Origin: Erodium maritimum
Taxonomy: Eukaryota; Streptophyta; Magnoliopsida; Geraniales; Geraniaceae
Direction of reading: 5' to 3'
NCBI GenBank assembly: GCA_963921825.1
Contig: OY997588.1
Span: 138,291,203 to 138,355,202 of the forward strand
Length of the DNA: 64,000 nt
Each line of letters starts with the position of its first letter. Positions within the stretch are counted from its first letter, which is position 1. Below the pieces are notes generated by a model. That model was not told the DNA's origin. It did no database searches and worked only from the letters and a program-made list of their open reading frames with translations. The position numbers and the translations under genes were made by a program. Of the stretch, positions 35,872-48,334 are shown piece after piece.

Positions 35872-36930
35872 ATGGCGTCGAGCTATGTTCTGCGAGGTAC
35901 GAAGAGACGGCCAGCTAGGGGCCGGGGACAGCCGTCGACTGCTGAGCCGACAGAGGCGGCTAGTGCCCAGGATGCGCCCGTTGGGGGGGGCACGAGAGGG
36001 CTGAGACAGCCCAGGCGGCAGCTCTGGAGGAGCTGACCCGCACTGTTCAGGGTTTGGCAACAGCCTTTGCCCGGAGAGAGGCTGCGCTCCAACACCGGAG
36101 GCTAAACCTGCTGCCACTGCAGCGACCGCCGATGGACCTACTCAGGTCGACAGTTACACCGCGCAGGCGCTGCGAGACTTCCGCAGATTGGGTATACCTA
36201 TGTTTTCTGGGGAGCCAGACCCCGAAGCAGCCGAGAGGTGGCTGGAGCGGATCACCCGCAACCTGGACACATCAGGGACTTTGAGTGGTAGCCTGAGAGT
36301 GTCTTTCTCAGCTTTTCATCTAGAGGGAGAGGCCTACCACTTGTGGCGTCGCGAGCAGGCGTGAGTGGGAGATGACTTTGCGCTGTTCGGACATCGTTTT
36401 CTTGAGCAGTACTTTCCTCAGTCGGTATTGGACGACATGAATCAGCAGTTCCTGGAGCTGCGACATGAGGGACTATCAGTGTCCAAGTACGAGGCGATGT
36501 TCACCTCTCTGTCTCGTTTTGCTCAGGAGATGGTTCAGACGGAGGCTCTCCATTGCCGACGTCTCGAGGGAGGGCTTTGCCCTGCGATCGCGAACCGGTT
36601 CGCTGCTTTGAGGACCCAGGTATATACTGATCTGGTGGATCAGGCCTTGGCTGTGGAGCGGCGCTTCCGTGAGACATCCAGAGTGAGAGAGGTCAGGCCT
36701 CGGCCGAGCAGCTTTCTGAGGCCATCCGAGACTCAAGATCCGAGGAGGCAGAGGACCTCGGGATCGTTTCAGACTCAGACCCAGTCGAGAGTACCGCGAC
36801 AGGGTGGGTCGTTGGCTTCAGTTGGACCTTCCATGAGAGGGCACACGTGCTACGGATGTGGGCAACCGGGTCACATGGTTCGAGACTGTCCGGGGAGCAG
36901 CGGACCAGTGGACCGTACAACGGGTAGACC
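35872..36930 (+). pseudogene. gypsy gag, frameshifted
   Basis: The start ATG at 35872 opens a short frame (MASSYVLRGTKRRPARGR...). A shift near the G-run at 35985-35994 moves the frame, and a later stop (TGA at 36362-36364) precedes the segment from 36365. The conserved gag core is present across frames: LERITRNLDT near 36245; LEQYFPQSV, ELRHEGLSVSKYEAMF and LSRFAQEMV at 36400-36540; and a zinc knuckle CYGCGQPGHMVRDC at 36850-36890. These are the features of chromovirus-type gag. No protease or reverse transcriptase of this element follows; sequence similarity stops after about 36930. Confidence 0.85.
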
Positions 36931-37760
36931 TGAGGAGAGGCATAAGTTTTTTTGTGTCTAACGCATGGCCGGAATCGGTGAGGAAGAGGTTGGGACCAAC
37001 ATCAGTAACTCAAGAATGGAGACCAAAAAGTCAACCTGCACATACAAGTCTGTATGGAATTTCAACTCCAATCGTGAAGTATTCTCAAGACCGTAAGAGG
37101 GTAGTATGGAAGATTTCCCCAAAACTTTGGGATTCGATGACCTCGGGAGTTCTTGGAATTGCAGCAGTAGACTTTTCGGTGGAAAACCTAAAGGTGGAGA
37201 TAAATAAAGATTTGGGATTCACTTTGAAATTGTCTCTAGGAAACAAAGTTTTCTTGTTTACTCTAAGGAACATCAACTGCATATTTTTGTGAAGCCAAAT
37301 CTTTGTTGTCCAATTTAGGTAGTTTTGTCTGGATCAAAATTTCAGGTGTTTCAGTTAGTGGCTGGTCCAGGGAAACTTATTATGCTATTGGAGAGTCTTA
37401 TGCGAACAGTGGTCAAAACTTTGCGTGATGAAAACTCATCCGAGTTAAACGTGAATTACATTTTACTACGATCCTTGAAGTTACATATTTTTGAGTATTA
37501 GGACGAAGGCATTGAAACATGGTTGGAATTCAGGGAGGAATTCCTGTAGTATTTTTGACCTAAGAATGCTTAGGACAAAGCAAGGGGAAGAATTGCCACT
37601 TGACTAAAAAAGGGTACCATTGTAAAATACGTGTGTGCCTTTCAGGAGATCATATTGGAGATATCAGGCTTTGGAGGGAAGGAGATTATCTTCCATTTCA
37701 AAGATGGGTTGGCTTCTTGGGCGCATGCGGAGAGCCAATGTAAGATCTCTAAATTATGTT
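36931..37760. other. unassigned segment between two gypsy elements
   Basis: Moderately coding-like but broken. Frames include LGNKVFLFTLRNINCIF and SGFGGKEIIFHFKDG. I do not recognise a family. It lies between the gag of one gypsy element and the gag C-terminus of another, so it may be the 5' part of the second element or an unrelated insertion. Confidence 0.3.
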
Positions 37761-38136
37761 ATTTGAGTTGCAGAGTCTTTGGTAGATTACACCAAGAAGG
37801 AAAAATCATCGGATGTTGGGGTCAAAAATGGGAAGTCTTATTATAAGGAGGAGAAACAGAGAGACATTCCAATGGAGAAGGCCAAATTCAATGGCGAGAG
37901 GCCATCGAAACTGGGTAACTTTAATAATGCTCGTCGTACTTTGAAATATTATTTCTGTGATGGTCCTCACATGATGAAGGATTTCCCGAGTAAGCCTAAT
38001 CTTAAGGCTATGGAGATCATGTCGGAACCGTAAGAGACAACATTGAGTACTTTAAAGCTCTCAAGTATTGTAAAAGCGAAGGAAGGGTGGGAGAAACGGA
38101 AAGGCTCTATTTATGTGGAGATTGTGGTGAATGAGG
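37761..38136 (+). pseudogene. chromovirus gag C-terminus and protease start
   Basis: The frame reads VDYTKKEKSSD..., then a zinc-finger relic YFCDGPHMMKDF in which the last cysteine of the usual C..C....H....C knuckle is phenylalanine. It continues to GSIYVEIVVNE just before the copia element. There is an in-frame stop at 38031-38033. The next codons of the protease are at 46606 onwards. Confidence 0.7.
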
Positions 38137-39824
38137 TGTTGGGTCTCGAGGTAGGGTTGGAGATGAACCAACTCGCAGCGGAAAATCAATGAAAACCAAG
38201 AGACAATTAGAACCATGAAACAACTAACAAAGAATGGATTAACAAGAGAAAAATTCAGCACTAGTTCTTACCAAAACAAGAACACCGGTTAACGAATGAT
38301 TGGCTTGAGTCTCCAAGACGCCTACGTATCCACATGGGAATCAAAGCCACGTAGTTCTTCTCTTTGAGGACTCAAGAACACAAAAATGGAGGAGGAAACT
38401 AGCCAAACCCGAAATGGCCATGGAAGAGGGAGAGAAAATGTGTTTCCTATTCTTGTCTTGTGTTTGTTATGTTGAAAAAAGATGACTTAAACATAACAAA
38501 ACCCATACTTGTCCAACTAAAGGCATGGGACAAGTATGGTGTCAAGTAAGGTGTAAATAGGACAAAGTATGGCAAGACAAGATTGGGTTAGGTGGTGAAT
38601 CACCAACACCTTAATCCTTGTCTTGCTTACTTAGTACTAATTAATCAAGACTTGATTAATTAGTTCCATGGGCCTTGGTTGCATGGGCCTTTCATGGGCC
38701 TCTTGGAACATGGCCCATGGCCATTTCCAACGAGGTCCCGTGATTCGCTCATCGCCTCCAAGCCTTCCATACCGGAAATGTCCAACATTATCCGACGCGA
38801 TCAATCCCAAGACTCCAAGCCTTGTCTCGATCCGTAAAGTCCTATTCACTTACGGGCACATGACCCAAAACCCAGTTTTGGTCATATCCCGAGACAACTC
38901 CCTTTTGGCCATTCTCCATATATGTGTCAATGAGTTTCATCCTCCGGTGTGACCCTTAGGTTTATGCATGTCAATAGATCAACGTAAAATCCCATTTTAC
39001 TTGATCCTATTTAAGTGGCAACTAACGAGACTTTAGTATTGCCTGACACTGCATAGCGAATCGACCCTGTCGATTCTAACCTTTCCGTCGTCCCTGTCAT
39101 TATCCTTTTATCTCCGATATCCTGATTGAGATAAGGCATAGAGCCGTCATCCTTATTATTCTCAATCACCGTTCCTTGATATGTGAGATGACTGAAGATA
39201 TGATACCCAGTATCATGTGCATGGCCATGCTATTCTTCCAGTCACTCTCGATCAAGTGGCCGAGAACCGATATCTTTCCCATACCTTAGTATGAGGGATA
39301 AATCCCTTAGCCGTCTTTCGTGTCACTCATGTAGCCCGTCCCCAAGCCAATCCTGGCCGTTATGGAAGCCCTGTTACGGACAACGTTAGGCTCAGGTCAA
39401 ACTCAGTTGTTGACTACATAGCGATCACAAAGACTCCTTGGTCTAAGGATACATGACAAGCTACAACACTGAATATGTTCATGACTTAATCTATGGCACA
39501 TATTCAGGGCGGGTCGTCCAATATCATGTCCCACATGATATCTATGATCAGACTCCGGAATCCCATTCCAATGACTAACAGAACGTAAGCCATAAAGAGC
39601 CATCTTTCATACTAGTCGCTTCTAGTGAAGCTTTGTTGACTAGGGACCCATCGAGTGTGATCTATCTCGATCTATGGTTCTATTCGCATGGTGGGCATAG
39701 ATCAGAGCACACATCGATATATTACTCCAACACATAAGTAATATAAAGCCGCTTTAATTTTATTGCTAACGATGATATATACATTTGGACATTTAGGATT
39801 GAACTACGGGCACTAAGACTAACA
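38137..39824 (-). repeat. copia 3' LTR (1688 bp)
   Basis: Bounded by TGTTGGGTCTCG and AAGACTAACA. It has the same length as, and is apparently identical to, the LTR at 44913-46600. Confidence 0.97.
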
Positions 39825-39839
39825 ATCTCCCACTTGCCC
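39825..39839 (-). other. polypurine tract of the copia element
   Basis: On the minus strand GGGCAAGTGGGAGAT directly precedes the 3' LTR. Confidence 0.8.
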
Positions 39840-39975
39840 TAGTTCCAATCTAAACTCCAATATGTCCCCATCGACTTTACATGTCTAACATGTTCAGGCA
39901 GTGACACTGCCTTAGTCAAAGGGTTGGCTATGTTATCATCTATTGCAATATCGGTTATCTTCACTTCACCTCAGT

Positions 39976-42900
39976 TCAGTATTTATCTGATGAGGTGGAT
40001 ACGCCGCAGTACATGTTTGGATTTGTTATGCGATCTAGGCTTTTAGCTTGCGCAATGGCCCTTGTGTTGTCGCAAAATGGATTCACCGGACTGGATGGGT
40101 TTTTAATTACACCCAGCCCTGCCATGAATTTCCAAATCCACATAGCCTCCTTAGCTGCCTCTGCAGCATCCATGTACTTGGCCTCTATCGTAGATTCGGC
40201 AATGGTATCTTGCTATACGCTTTCCCAGCTAAAGCTCTGCCATTCAGCGTAAACACATATCCTGATTGAGTTCTAAAGTCATTTGGATTTGTCTTGGAAA
40301 ACTAGCGTCTACTCATCCTTCGACGACTAGTTCAGCATCATCTTTCCCCCGGGTTAGAATGATGTCTACTGGTACAACATAAGGCTTACGAGACGTCTGG
40401 TCTCATACATGTCATGGCATATATGATCGATCCTGCCCCCAGGCGCATAGGATTCTCATCATCCTTTTCAGCTCATCAGGTGTCTTAGGACACTGAGTCT
40501 TGCTGAGATGAATGCCATGACTAGTGGGTAAGAGTCCTTTCTTTGAATCGAGCATTAAGAACCTACTCAATGCCTTGTTCACATAGGTTCCCTGACTTAA
40601 ATCCAAGACCCTCTTGGTGCGATCTCTACATATCTTAATCCTTAAGATATGAGAAGCATCGCCTAAGTCCTTTATTGAAAAACACTTCCTCAACCAAGCT
40701 TTAGTCTCGTGCAAGGTTGGGATGTCGTTTTCAATGAGAACCAGAAAGGTAATATTGCTCCCACTAGCCTTCTTATAAACGCAAGATTCATCCTCGTTCT
40801 TGATTAAGCCAAATCCAATTACAGCTTCATCAAAACGAAGGATCCAACTCCGAGAAGTTCGTTTCAATCCATAAATGGATTTCAACAACTTATAAATCTT
40901 TCCTTTATTCTTCGGATCGTCAAAACCTTTGGGCCGAGACATACAAACGTACTCAGTCAAATTTCCATTTAGGAAAGCGGTTTTGACATCCACTTGCCAT
41001 ATCTCGTAATTATGATACGCAGTTATGTCAAGAAGAATTTGGATCGATTTTGACCATAGCCACTAAGGAGAAGGTTTCCTCATAGTCAATCCATTGGATT
41101 TGCCTATAACCTTTCGCCACCAGTTGAGCTTTGTAGGTCAGAGGGTTGCCGTCCATGTCCATCTTCACCTTGAAGATCCATTTGCACCCTATGGTCCTCA
41201 CACCATTGATGGGATCAACCGGTTCCCAGAATCGGTTGTCTGACATGGATTGCATTTCCTCCCTCATGGCTCCCAGCCATAACTCGGAGTTGGGCCCATC
41301 CACGACTTCCTGAAAGGTGGCTGGATCATCGTGATCTACCATGACTTCATTGTCACCTCCGGATACCATATCTTGGAGGTGGAAGATTGATCCTTTCAAA
41401 TCGCCTTGGACCTTCCGGGATTGTAACAGGAATTGGTTCTTACTCTACGACAATCTCTGGCTCCTTTCTACTGGGTTGCCAATTGGTTTAGACAGATCTG
41501 TACCATCCTGAATTTCTTCGAGATGCACAGTCCTCCCAATGACGTCTTTGGAAACAAAACTTCTTTTCCATAAAGACCCCACCCCAAGCGACGAACACCA
41601 TGTTCTCACTGGGATTGTAGAAATAGTATCCCCTTGTTGCTTTGGGATACCACACGAAGGTGCATATCTCAGATCTTGGTTCGAGCTTAGTCGAAACCAA
41701 ATGTTTCACATAAGCCTCGCAACCACAAATCTTTAGGAAGGACAAAGCGGACATCATCCCGTACCATTTTTAAAATGGTGTCCCTTCCACACCATTCGTC
41801 GAAGCCCGATTCACTATGAATGCGGTCATCTCTAGAGCAAAACCCCTAAAAGAGATTGGGAGATCAGTCCAACTAATCATGGAACAGACCATTGTCTAAC
41901 AATGTCCGATTTCTCCGTTTGGCTACACCTTTCAACTACAGTGACCTAGGAGGAGTCCATTCCAAAAGGATCCCATTCTCTTTTAGATGATCTAATAACT
42001 CTGTGGTCAAGTATTTTCCACCTCGATCCAATCGAAGTGCCTTAATACCTTTGTCGAGCTGGTTTTCTACTATAGTCTTAAACTCTTTGAATTTATCAAA
42101 AGCTTCAGACTTATGTCTCACCGAAGAGACATAACCATATTTACTGTAATCATCAGTAAATGTGATAAAGTAGTTAAAACCCCTCCTGACAAGTGAACTT
42201 ATTGGTCTACACACATTCGAGTGTATCAGCCCCAATAATTCACCCGCCCTTTCATCACGATCGATAAAGGGCACTTGAGTCATTTTGCTCATCAAACAAA
42301 CCTTGCACCTATCGATCGAATGGAATTCGAATGAACCTGAAAGCCCGCACTTCTGAAGTGCTGATAGGCGCTTCTTGTTTATGCGACCCAAATGACAGTA
42401 CCATAACAGAGTTAGGTTTAAATCGTTGGATTTAGACCTCTTGGTATTAACGGAATATATAGAACTTGAGGCATTGTTACCCATATTTATATATGTACAA
42501 TCCTCCAACCATGTCAGTACTGGTATAAAACATATCATTGCATAGAACATTGAAAACTCCATTTCCAATATTAACATTATATCCTTCCTTGTCAAACACG
42601 GATACAGATATAATATTCCTACTAAAAGTAGGTATGCAATATACATTATACAATACTAAGACAAGGCCTCTTGGCAAAGCAAGACTCATGGATCCTACAG
42701 CAGTTGCCACAACTCTGAGGTCCATTTCGTGCTTTCCAAATCTCTCCTACTTTCAGCCACCATATATTAGTGCATGTGTGAGATTCAGTCATGGTATCTA
42801 ATACCCATAAATCTTTGGAAGTAGAGAGATGTAGCTCTATAGAGTTAATACCGAATGAAGGCACGGTCCCACCGCCCTTCCTTAGATCATCCAGGTTTCC

Positions 42901-43354
42901 TGATGAAGGCGCAGTCCTACTGCCCTTCTTCAGATCATCCAGGCTATTTGATGAAGGCGCAGTCCCACTGCCCTTCTTCAGATCAGCCGTGAACTTCCTG
43001 TAATCCCGGTTCCAATGACCAGGCTGTTGGCAGTAGAAGCAGACATTCTCAGGTGTCTCATCTTTCCTGCCAAGTGCGCATGGGCCCAGCCCTTACCACT
43101 TGCAATTCCCTTGTTGACCATCAGAATATCCTTGGATCCCAGATCCCTAAGATATTCTTTTCAGCAGTTAATGACACTTCATGTAACTCTGATATGGTCT
43201 TAGAGACAGCCTTGTCAAGGACATATTCTTTGCGTTCAGACTTGAGGACTATCCTCAAAATTCTGTACCAGTCCAAATAGTTTGTCCCATTTAGCTTGAC
43301 CCTGTCAAGAATGGTTTTTAATGACAAACTATTAATGTTCGCTGAATTTGCCAT
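39976..43354 (-). pseudogene. copia gag-pol, multiply broken
   Basis: Pieces in minus-strand order: gag N-terminus from ATG 43354 (LNGTNYLDWYRILRIVLKSE); zinc knuckle CFYCQQPGHWNRDY near 43030, whose last cysteine is tyrosine; three 16-residue repeats at 42840-42990; protease site LWVLDTMTESHTC near 42800; pre-integrase LLWYCHLGRINKKRL near 42395; integrase DDYSKYGYV near 42155 and LRLDRGGKYLTT near 42020; integrase tail 41757-41488; RT N-terminus 41399-41028 (WIFKVKMDMDGN, YEETFS); RT core 40993-40412 with MDVKTAFLNGN; RNase H tail 40173-39976. At about 40730-40745 the RT reads FLVLIENDIPT where the family has the YVDD box, so both catalytic aspartates are gone. Several frameshifts and stops separate the parts. 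Confidence 0.9.
42840..42990 (-). repeat. 48-bp tandem repeat in copia gag
   Basis: Three units encoding 16 residues each, of the form DLKKGSGTAPSS(N/G)(S/N)LD, follow the zinc knuckle on the minus strand. They keep the frame, so the repeat adds a short basic and serine-rich spacer between gag and protease. Confidence 0.9.
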
Positions 43355-44912
43355 TTGATCTACAACAGATAAAATTCAATCAGTAAACTGAATAAATTTT
43401 ATGAAGATCAAGCTTAAACACCAACAATCGATTCTAAACCTTTAGAATCTGAAACCAAGATCCTTGATTCACTCGATTAAGCTGAACTAATGCTCACCAC
43501 TTAATCGAGCTATGTAGGTAGGACTCCATCCAATCACATCCAATGTGACTCTTGGCTAGGGTATGTACTTATGTACACGACTTACCCTATCTGTTACCCT
43601 AGCTCAACCTCAGGCTGAGAATCGTAGTCGGGTCCACCAATTTTCAACTATGGCCCGTCACTATGTAGGTGCTCCGCTAATGCGCACGACACCCACATAT
43701 GTCGTCCAAACCTACTACCCCGCTTCCCCATGGATGCTCCGCTAATGCGCACGACACCCATAGGACGGGGAGGTAGTAAGGTGTTGATTATTGGGAGGTA
43801 TCGGACATGACCCGCTTTTACTTGTCCAGTTGTGTTCAAAACTTTGGCACATCCTAGATGCGATGAGCACATCAACTACATTCCAAATGCAATGATGCCT
43901 CAAATTACATCCAATGTAATTCTTCCTTTGAACCCGTCAACTACATCCAATGTAATGACGGTTCTAAGGGTTCACACACAAGGATTAAAATTCCAATTTT
44001 ATCTTTGCATGTGAGGTGATATGCTCGGTAAATAAAGTTAAGCATGCAATTCTAAAACACATAGAATTAATCATGCATAAACTAAACCAAGCATAAAGCG
44101 ATAAATGTGCACATAATAGCCCCCTAAACTAACTCCCACTAGCTTCTTGAGCTCCACCGACTCCAAGCCGATGCCAACACCCGAAAAGCCACCAAATGAC
44201 CTTTTCGCCCTTTCTTCGTGTTGAGTAAAATATTACAATTTAATACACGACTCGCAGGTCGGGAATAAATAAATATTACAAACAAGTGGTTCGACGACCA
44301 CACCTTGAAAGAATAATTACACGCTAACTCTAACGGCTCGCAGGCCGTGAAAAGCGATAAATAATTAAATCGAGCTCGGGGCTATTATGTACATCATGCC
44401 AACATCACATCACACATCGTGTTATCAAACAAGCATGTTATCAAACATCATGTGATTTTCCGGTTTTAATTAATAGCCAAGTTTCGAAATTTTTTGATGC
44501 TCGGTTTATCGAAACCGTTCAAAAATGAAACTTTTGAACATTTGATCTTCGAGTTCGTCATGACGGTTCCAAACTCGTCATAACTAACAAAACGGTTTAG
44601 CCTTTGCATATCAACCCTCCAATGGTCATGCTTGGCCTAGCTCCGTCCAACGGAGCCCCGTTCGGTCCCGGTTTCGGCTCCCCGAGAGTCCCGCTCCCGA
44701 GACCCGAAAAATCAAATTTTTTTTTCAAAATTTCCAGATTTGAAATAATTTTCAAAAATTCATTTTACATGCATTAAATCCATAAACTAGAATTTAAAAC
44801 ATGTTATCAAACAATTTAGCAAAACAACACGCCAAAAACGAAACTTTCAAGCAAAACCGAAACTTTGAACACCGTCTTGTGAATCCCGAAGGTAGCACGG
44901 CTCTGATACCAC
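43355..44912 (-). other. copia 5' leader with primer binding site
   Basis: A long untranslated leader (about 1.55 kb). It contains a duplicated string GCTCCGCTAATGCGCACGAC at 43672 and 43736, and repeated AACTACATCCAATGTAAT-like strings near 43870-43960. The minus-strand primer site TGGTATCAGAGC lies just inside the LTR at 44899-44910. Confidence 0.8.
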
Positions 44913-46600
44913 TGTTGGGTCTCGAGGTAGGGTTGGAGATGAACCAACTCGCAGCGGAAAATCAATGAAAACCAAGAGACAATTAGAACCATGAAACAAC
45001 TAACAAAGAATGGATTAACAAGAGAAAAATTCAGCACTAGTTCTTACCAAAACAAGAACACCGGTTAACGAATGATTGGCTTGAGTCTCCAAGACGCCTA
45101 CGTATCCACATGGGAATCAAAGCCACGTAGTTCTTCTCTTTGAGGACTCAAGAACACAAAAATGGAGGAGGAAACTAGCCAAACCCGAAATGGCCATGGA
45201 AGAGGGAGAGAAAATGTGTTTCCTATTCTTGTCTTGTGTTTGTTATGTTGAAAAAAGATGACTTAAACATAACAAAACCCATACTTGTCCAACTAAAGGC
45301 ATGGGACAAGTATGGTGTCAAGTAAGGTGTAAATAGGACAAAGTATGGCAAGACAAGATTGGGTTAGGTGGTGAATCACCAACACCTTAATCCTTGTCTT
45401 GCTTACTTAGTACTAATTAATCAAGACTTGATTAATTAGTTCCATGGGCCTTGGTTGCATGGGCCTTTCATGGGCCTCTTGGAACATGGCCCATGGCCAT
45501 TTCCAACGAGGTCCCGTGATTCGCTCATCGCCTCCAAGCCTTCCATACCGGAAATGTCCAACATTATCCGACGCGATCAATCCCAAGACTCCAAGCCTTG
45601 TCTCGATCCGTAAAGTCCTATTCACTTACGGGCACATGACCCAAAACCCAGTTTTGGTCATATCCCGAGACAACTCCCTTTTGGCCATTCTCCATATATG
45701 TGTCAATGAGTTTCATCCTCCGGTGTGACCCTTAGGTTTATGCATGTCAATAGATCAACGTAAAATCCCATTTTACTTGATCCTATTTAAGTGGCAACTA
45801 ACGAGACTTTAGTATTGCCTGACACTGCATAGCGAATCGACCCTGTCGATTCTAACCTTTCCGTCGTCCCTGTCATTATCCTTTTATCTCCGATATCCTG
45901 ATTGAGATAAGGCATAGAGCCGTCATCCTTATTATTCTCAATCACCGTTCCTTGATATGTGAGATGACTGAAGATATGATACCCAGTATCATGTGCATGG
46001 CCATGCTATTCTTCCAGTCACTCTCGATCAAGTGGCCGAGAACCGATATCTTTCCCATACCTTAGTATGAGGGATAAATCCCTTAGCCGTCTTTCGTGTC
46101 ACTCATGTAGCCCGTCCCCAAGCCAATCCTGGCCGTTATGGAAGCCCTGTTACGGACAACGTTAGGCTCAGGTCAAACTCAGTTGTTGACTACATAGCGA
46201 TCACAAAGACTCCTTGGTCTAAGGATACATGACAAGCTACAACACTGAATATGTTCATGACTTAATCTATGGCACATATTCAGGGCGGGTCGTCCAATAT
46301 CATGTCCCACATGATATCTATGATCAGACTCCGGAATCCCATTCCAATGACTAACAGAACGTAAGCCATAAAGAGCCATCTTTCATACTAGTCGCTTCTA
46401 GTGAAGCTTTGTTGACTAGGGACCCATCGAGTGTGATCTATCTCGATCTATGGTTCTATTCGCATGGTGGGCATAGATCAGAGCACACATCGATATATTA
46501 CTCCAACACATAAGTAATATAAAGCCGCTTTAATTTTATTGCTAACGATGATATATACATTTGGACATTTAGGATTGAACTACGGGCACTAAGACTAACA
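44913..46600 (-). repeat. copia 5' LTR (1688 bp)
   Basis: Partner of 38137-39824, with the same ends and same length. Confidence 0.97.
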
Positions 46601-47215
46601 TGAGGTCCCAATGAAGACTTTGGTGGATAACAGTGCTTCGAATCTCTTTGCAAGTATTGAGGCAGCCAAGAAAATATGTCTCAAGATTCATGGCATGGGG
46701 TCAATCGTGAAGACGATGAATAAAGAACCTATCTTGGTGGAGGGGATAGCTCGAGACGTCTAATTGAAGGTTGAATCTTAAAACGGGGTTGAATATGTGT
46801 TGATCATGCAATTGGATGACTACGACTTTGTGATGGGGTGAGACTTTCTTGACCACAAACAAGGCGTGCTCATTCTATATGCCAACACGATGTGGATCCT
46901 AGAGGGGACAACATGCATGGTCCCGCTTGAGAGAAAAAATCATGGAGGAAAGATGCTTTAATCAATTTCATCTATTCTTGATTCTAATCATCATTCTTCT
47001 TCTACCTTTCTTAGGGTCAAAAGGGGTGACAAAGAGGTGAAGAAGGAAGATGGGGTTCCCGAGATTGTGAGGTATCATTTGGTTGAACTCAAGGACACCT
47101 CGTCTTGTGAGTCATCCAAGAAGCTCCCATCAAGGCATGCAGTTTCTCAAGGAAAGAAGATGGTGCCGATGGGACTTGCGAGGATTCAAGCAAGCACCCT
47201 TATAAAGGACTTGTA
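46601..47215 (+). pseudogene. chromovirus protease region
   Basis: The frame resumes after the copia insertion with PMKTLVDNSASNLFASIEAA, at the position of the D(T/S)G active site of retropepsins (here DNS). It continues through VLIMQLDDYDFVMG and MWILEGTTCMVPL. Stops occur at several points (for example after GIARDV). The expected reverse transcriptase does not follow. Confidence 0.75.
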
Positions 47216-47660
47216 GGAACGCTTCAAAGAAGGCTTGAGGCATGATCTGTTGGCTAACACCATTGTAGGCTATGCCAAGGAGGGAAATACAAGGTGGTTC
47301 TGCTTGGAAGACGACTTGATTTGGATAAAGGGACGTAGAGTCTACGTACTGAAGCACGAGAACTTAAGGCATGAGGTCCTTAAAGAATGTCATGACTCCT
47401 ACTGGGCGCGACATTCGGGGATACAAAGGACACAAGTTGGGTTGCAGAGCTCCTATTATTGGCCAAGGATGAAGGACGACGTAGAGTCCTATGTCAAGAC
47501 ATGTCTTGTGTGCCAACAAGACAAGGGAGAACATAGAGAGCCTGCTGGTTTTCTACAACCATTACCGATTCCTGAAGGGCCATATGAGTGTGTCTCCATG
47601 TATGTTATTGTGGGGTTCCCAATTTTCAAGGGAAATCCATAATAATGGTGGTTGTGGACA
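47216..47660 (+). pseudogene. chromovirus integrase, N-terminal part
   Basis: The frame from 47235 reads LRHEVLKECHDSYWARHSGI, then YYWPRMKDDVESYVKTCLVC, matching the HHCC zinc-binding domain of gypsy integrases (H...H...C..C). The catalytic core begins with YECVSMYVIVGFP and is lost after about 47640. The usual aspartate is valine or tyrosine in this stretch. Confidence 0.85.
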
Positions 47661-47899
47661 AGTTCTCAAAGTATAGAACATTCATACCAAACCTTCACTT
47701 CAAACACTCTTGTGGCGGGCTATACAGGGTGTAGTCCAACTTCGTTCAAGGTTGCGAAGGGATGGCATGAACAACATGACATTGCCTAATCAAACTTGGA
47801 TAAAACGGTGAAGAAGATGAATAAATGGGCGGACAAGAAGTGGAGACAAGTCGAGTTTATGGAGGACGATTTGTTCTTTGTGAAGCTCACTATGCATGC

Positions 47900-48330
47900 A
47901 CATGAGTTACACTAAGGGATCATGCGTAAATATAAAGGTTCATTCTCCATTCTCAAGCAAGTTGGTAAGGTTGCATACAAATTGGAGCTTACATCAGATT
48001 TAAAGTTTCACCCCGTTTTTCATGTGAGTATGATGAAAGCTTATCACGCAGATCTGGGAGATGCAAGCCGATGGGAGTCATCCCGAGCTCCAATGTGTGT
48101 GAGAATCTCTTATGACAAGGAAGTTGAGGCCATCTTGGCTAGATCACAAGCGCCGAGAGTACTTCGTGTCATGGAAGGGCTTGCCGGAGAGCGAGCGAAG
48201 TTGGGAACCGAGCACCTCGTTGTGGGAATATGAGAGACTTATTTGTGACTTACCACAAAGCAAAGGATGTCAAGTTAAGGGGCAAAGGGCAGTCGAGCAT
48301 CAAGGTAATTGCTCGCTTTGATGGGGAGGG
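47900..48330 (+). pseudogene. chromovirus integrase C-terminus with chromodomain
   Basis: Reads KYKGSFSILKQVGKVAYKLE, then LKFHPVFHVSMMKAYHAD, and, after a frameshift near 48150, REYFVSWKGLPESERSWEP and LWEYERLI. The aromatic residues Y, W and W of a chromodomain are present. This places the element among chromoviruses. Confidence 0.9.
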
Positions 48331-48334
48331 GGGA

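Larger units (their letters stand above)
38137..46600 (-). mobile_element. Ty1/copia element with apparently identical LTRs and dead pol
   Basis: 8464 bp on the minus strand: two 1688-bp LTRs, tRNA-iMet primer site, broken gag-pol and polypurine tract. A perfect TGAGG duplication flanks it (38132-38136 and 46601-46605). The two LTRs agree wherever I compared them, including all the open frames in them, so insertion is very recent. The coding region nonetheless carries many stops and lacks the reverse transcriptase catalytic box. The element must therefore have been moved by proteins from another copy, or have been homogenised by gene conversion. Confidence 0.95.

Noticed and set aside
38668..38952. 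A 94-codon frame occurring twice (also 45444-45728)
   Set aside because: It lies within both copia LTRs and is duplicated because the LTRs are. There is no domain and no reason to think it is translated.
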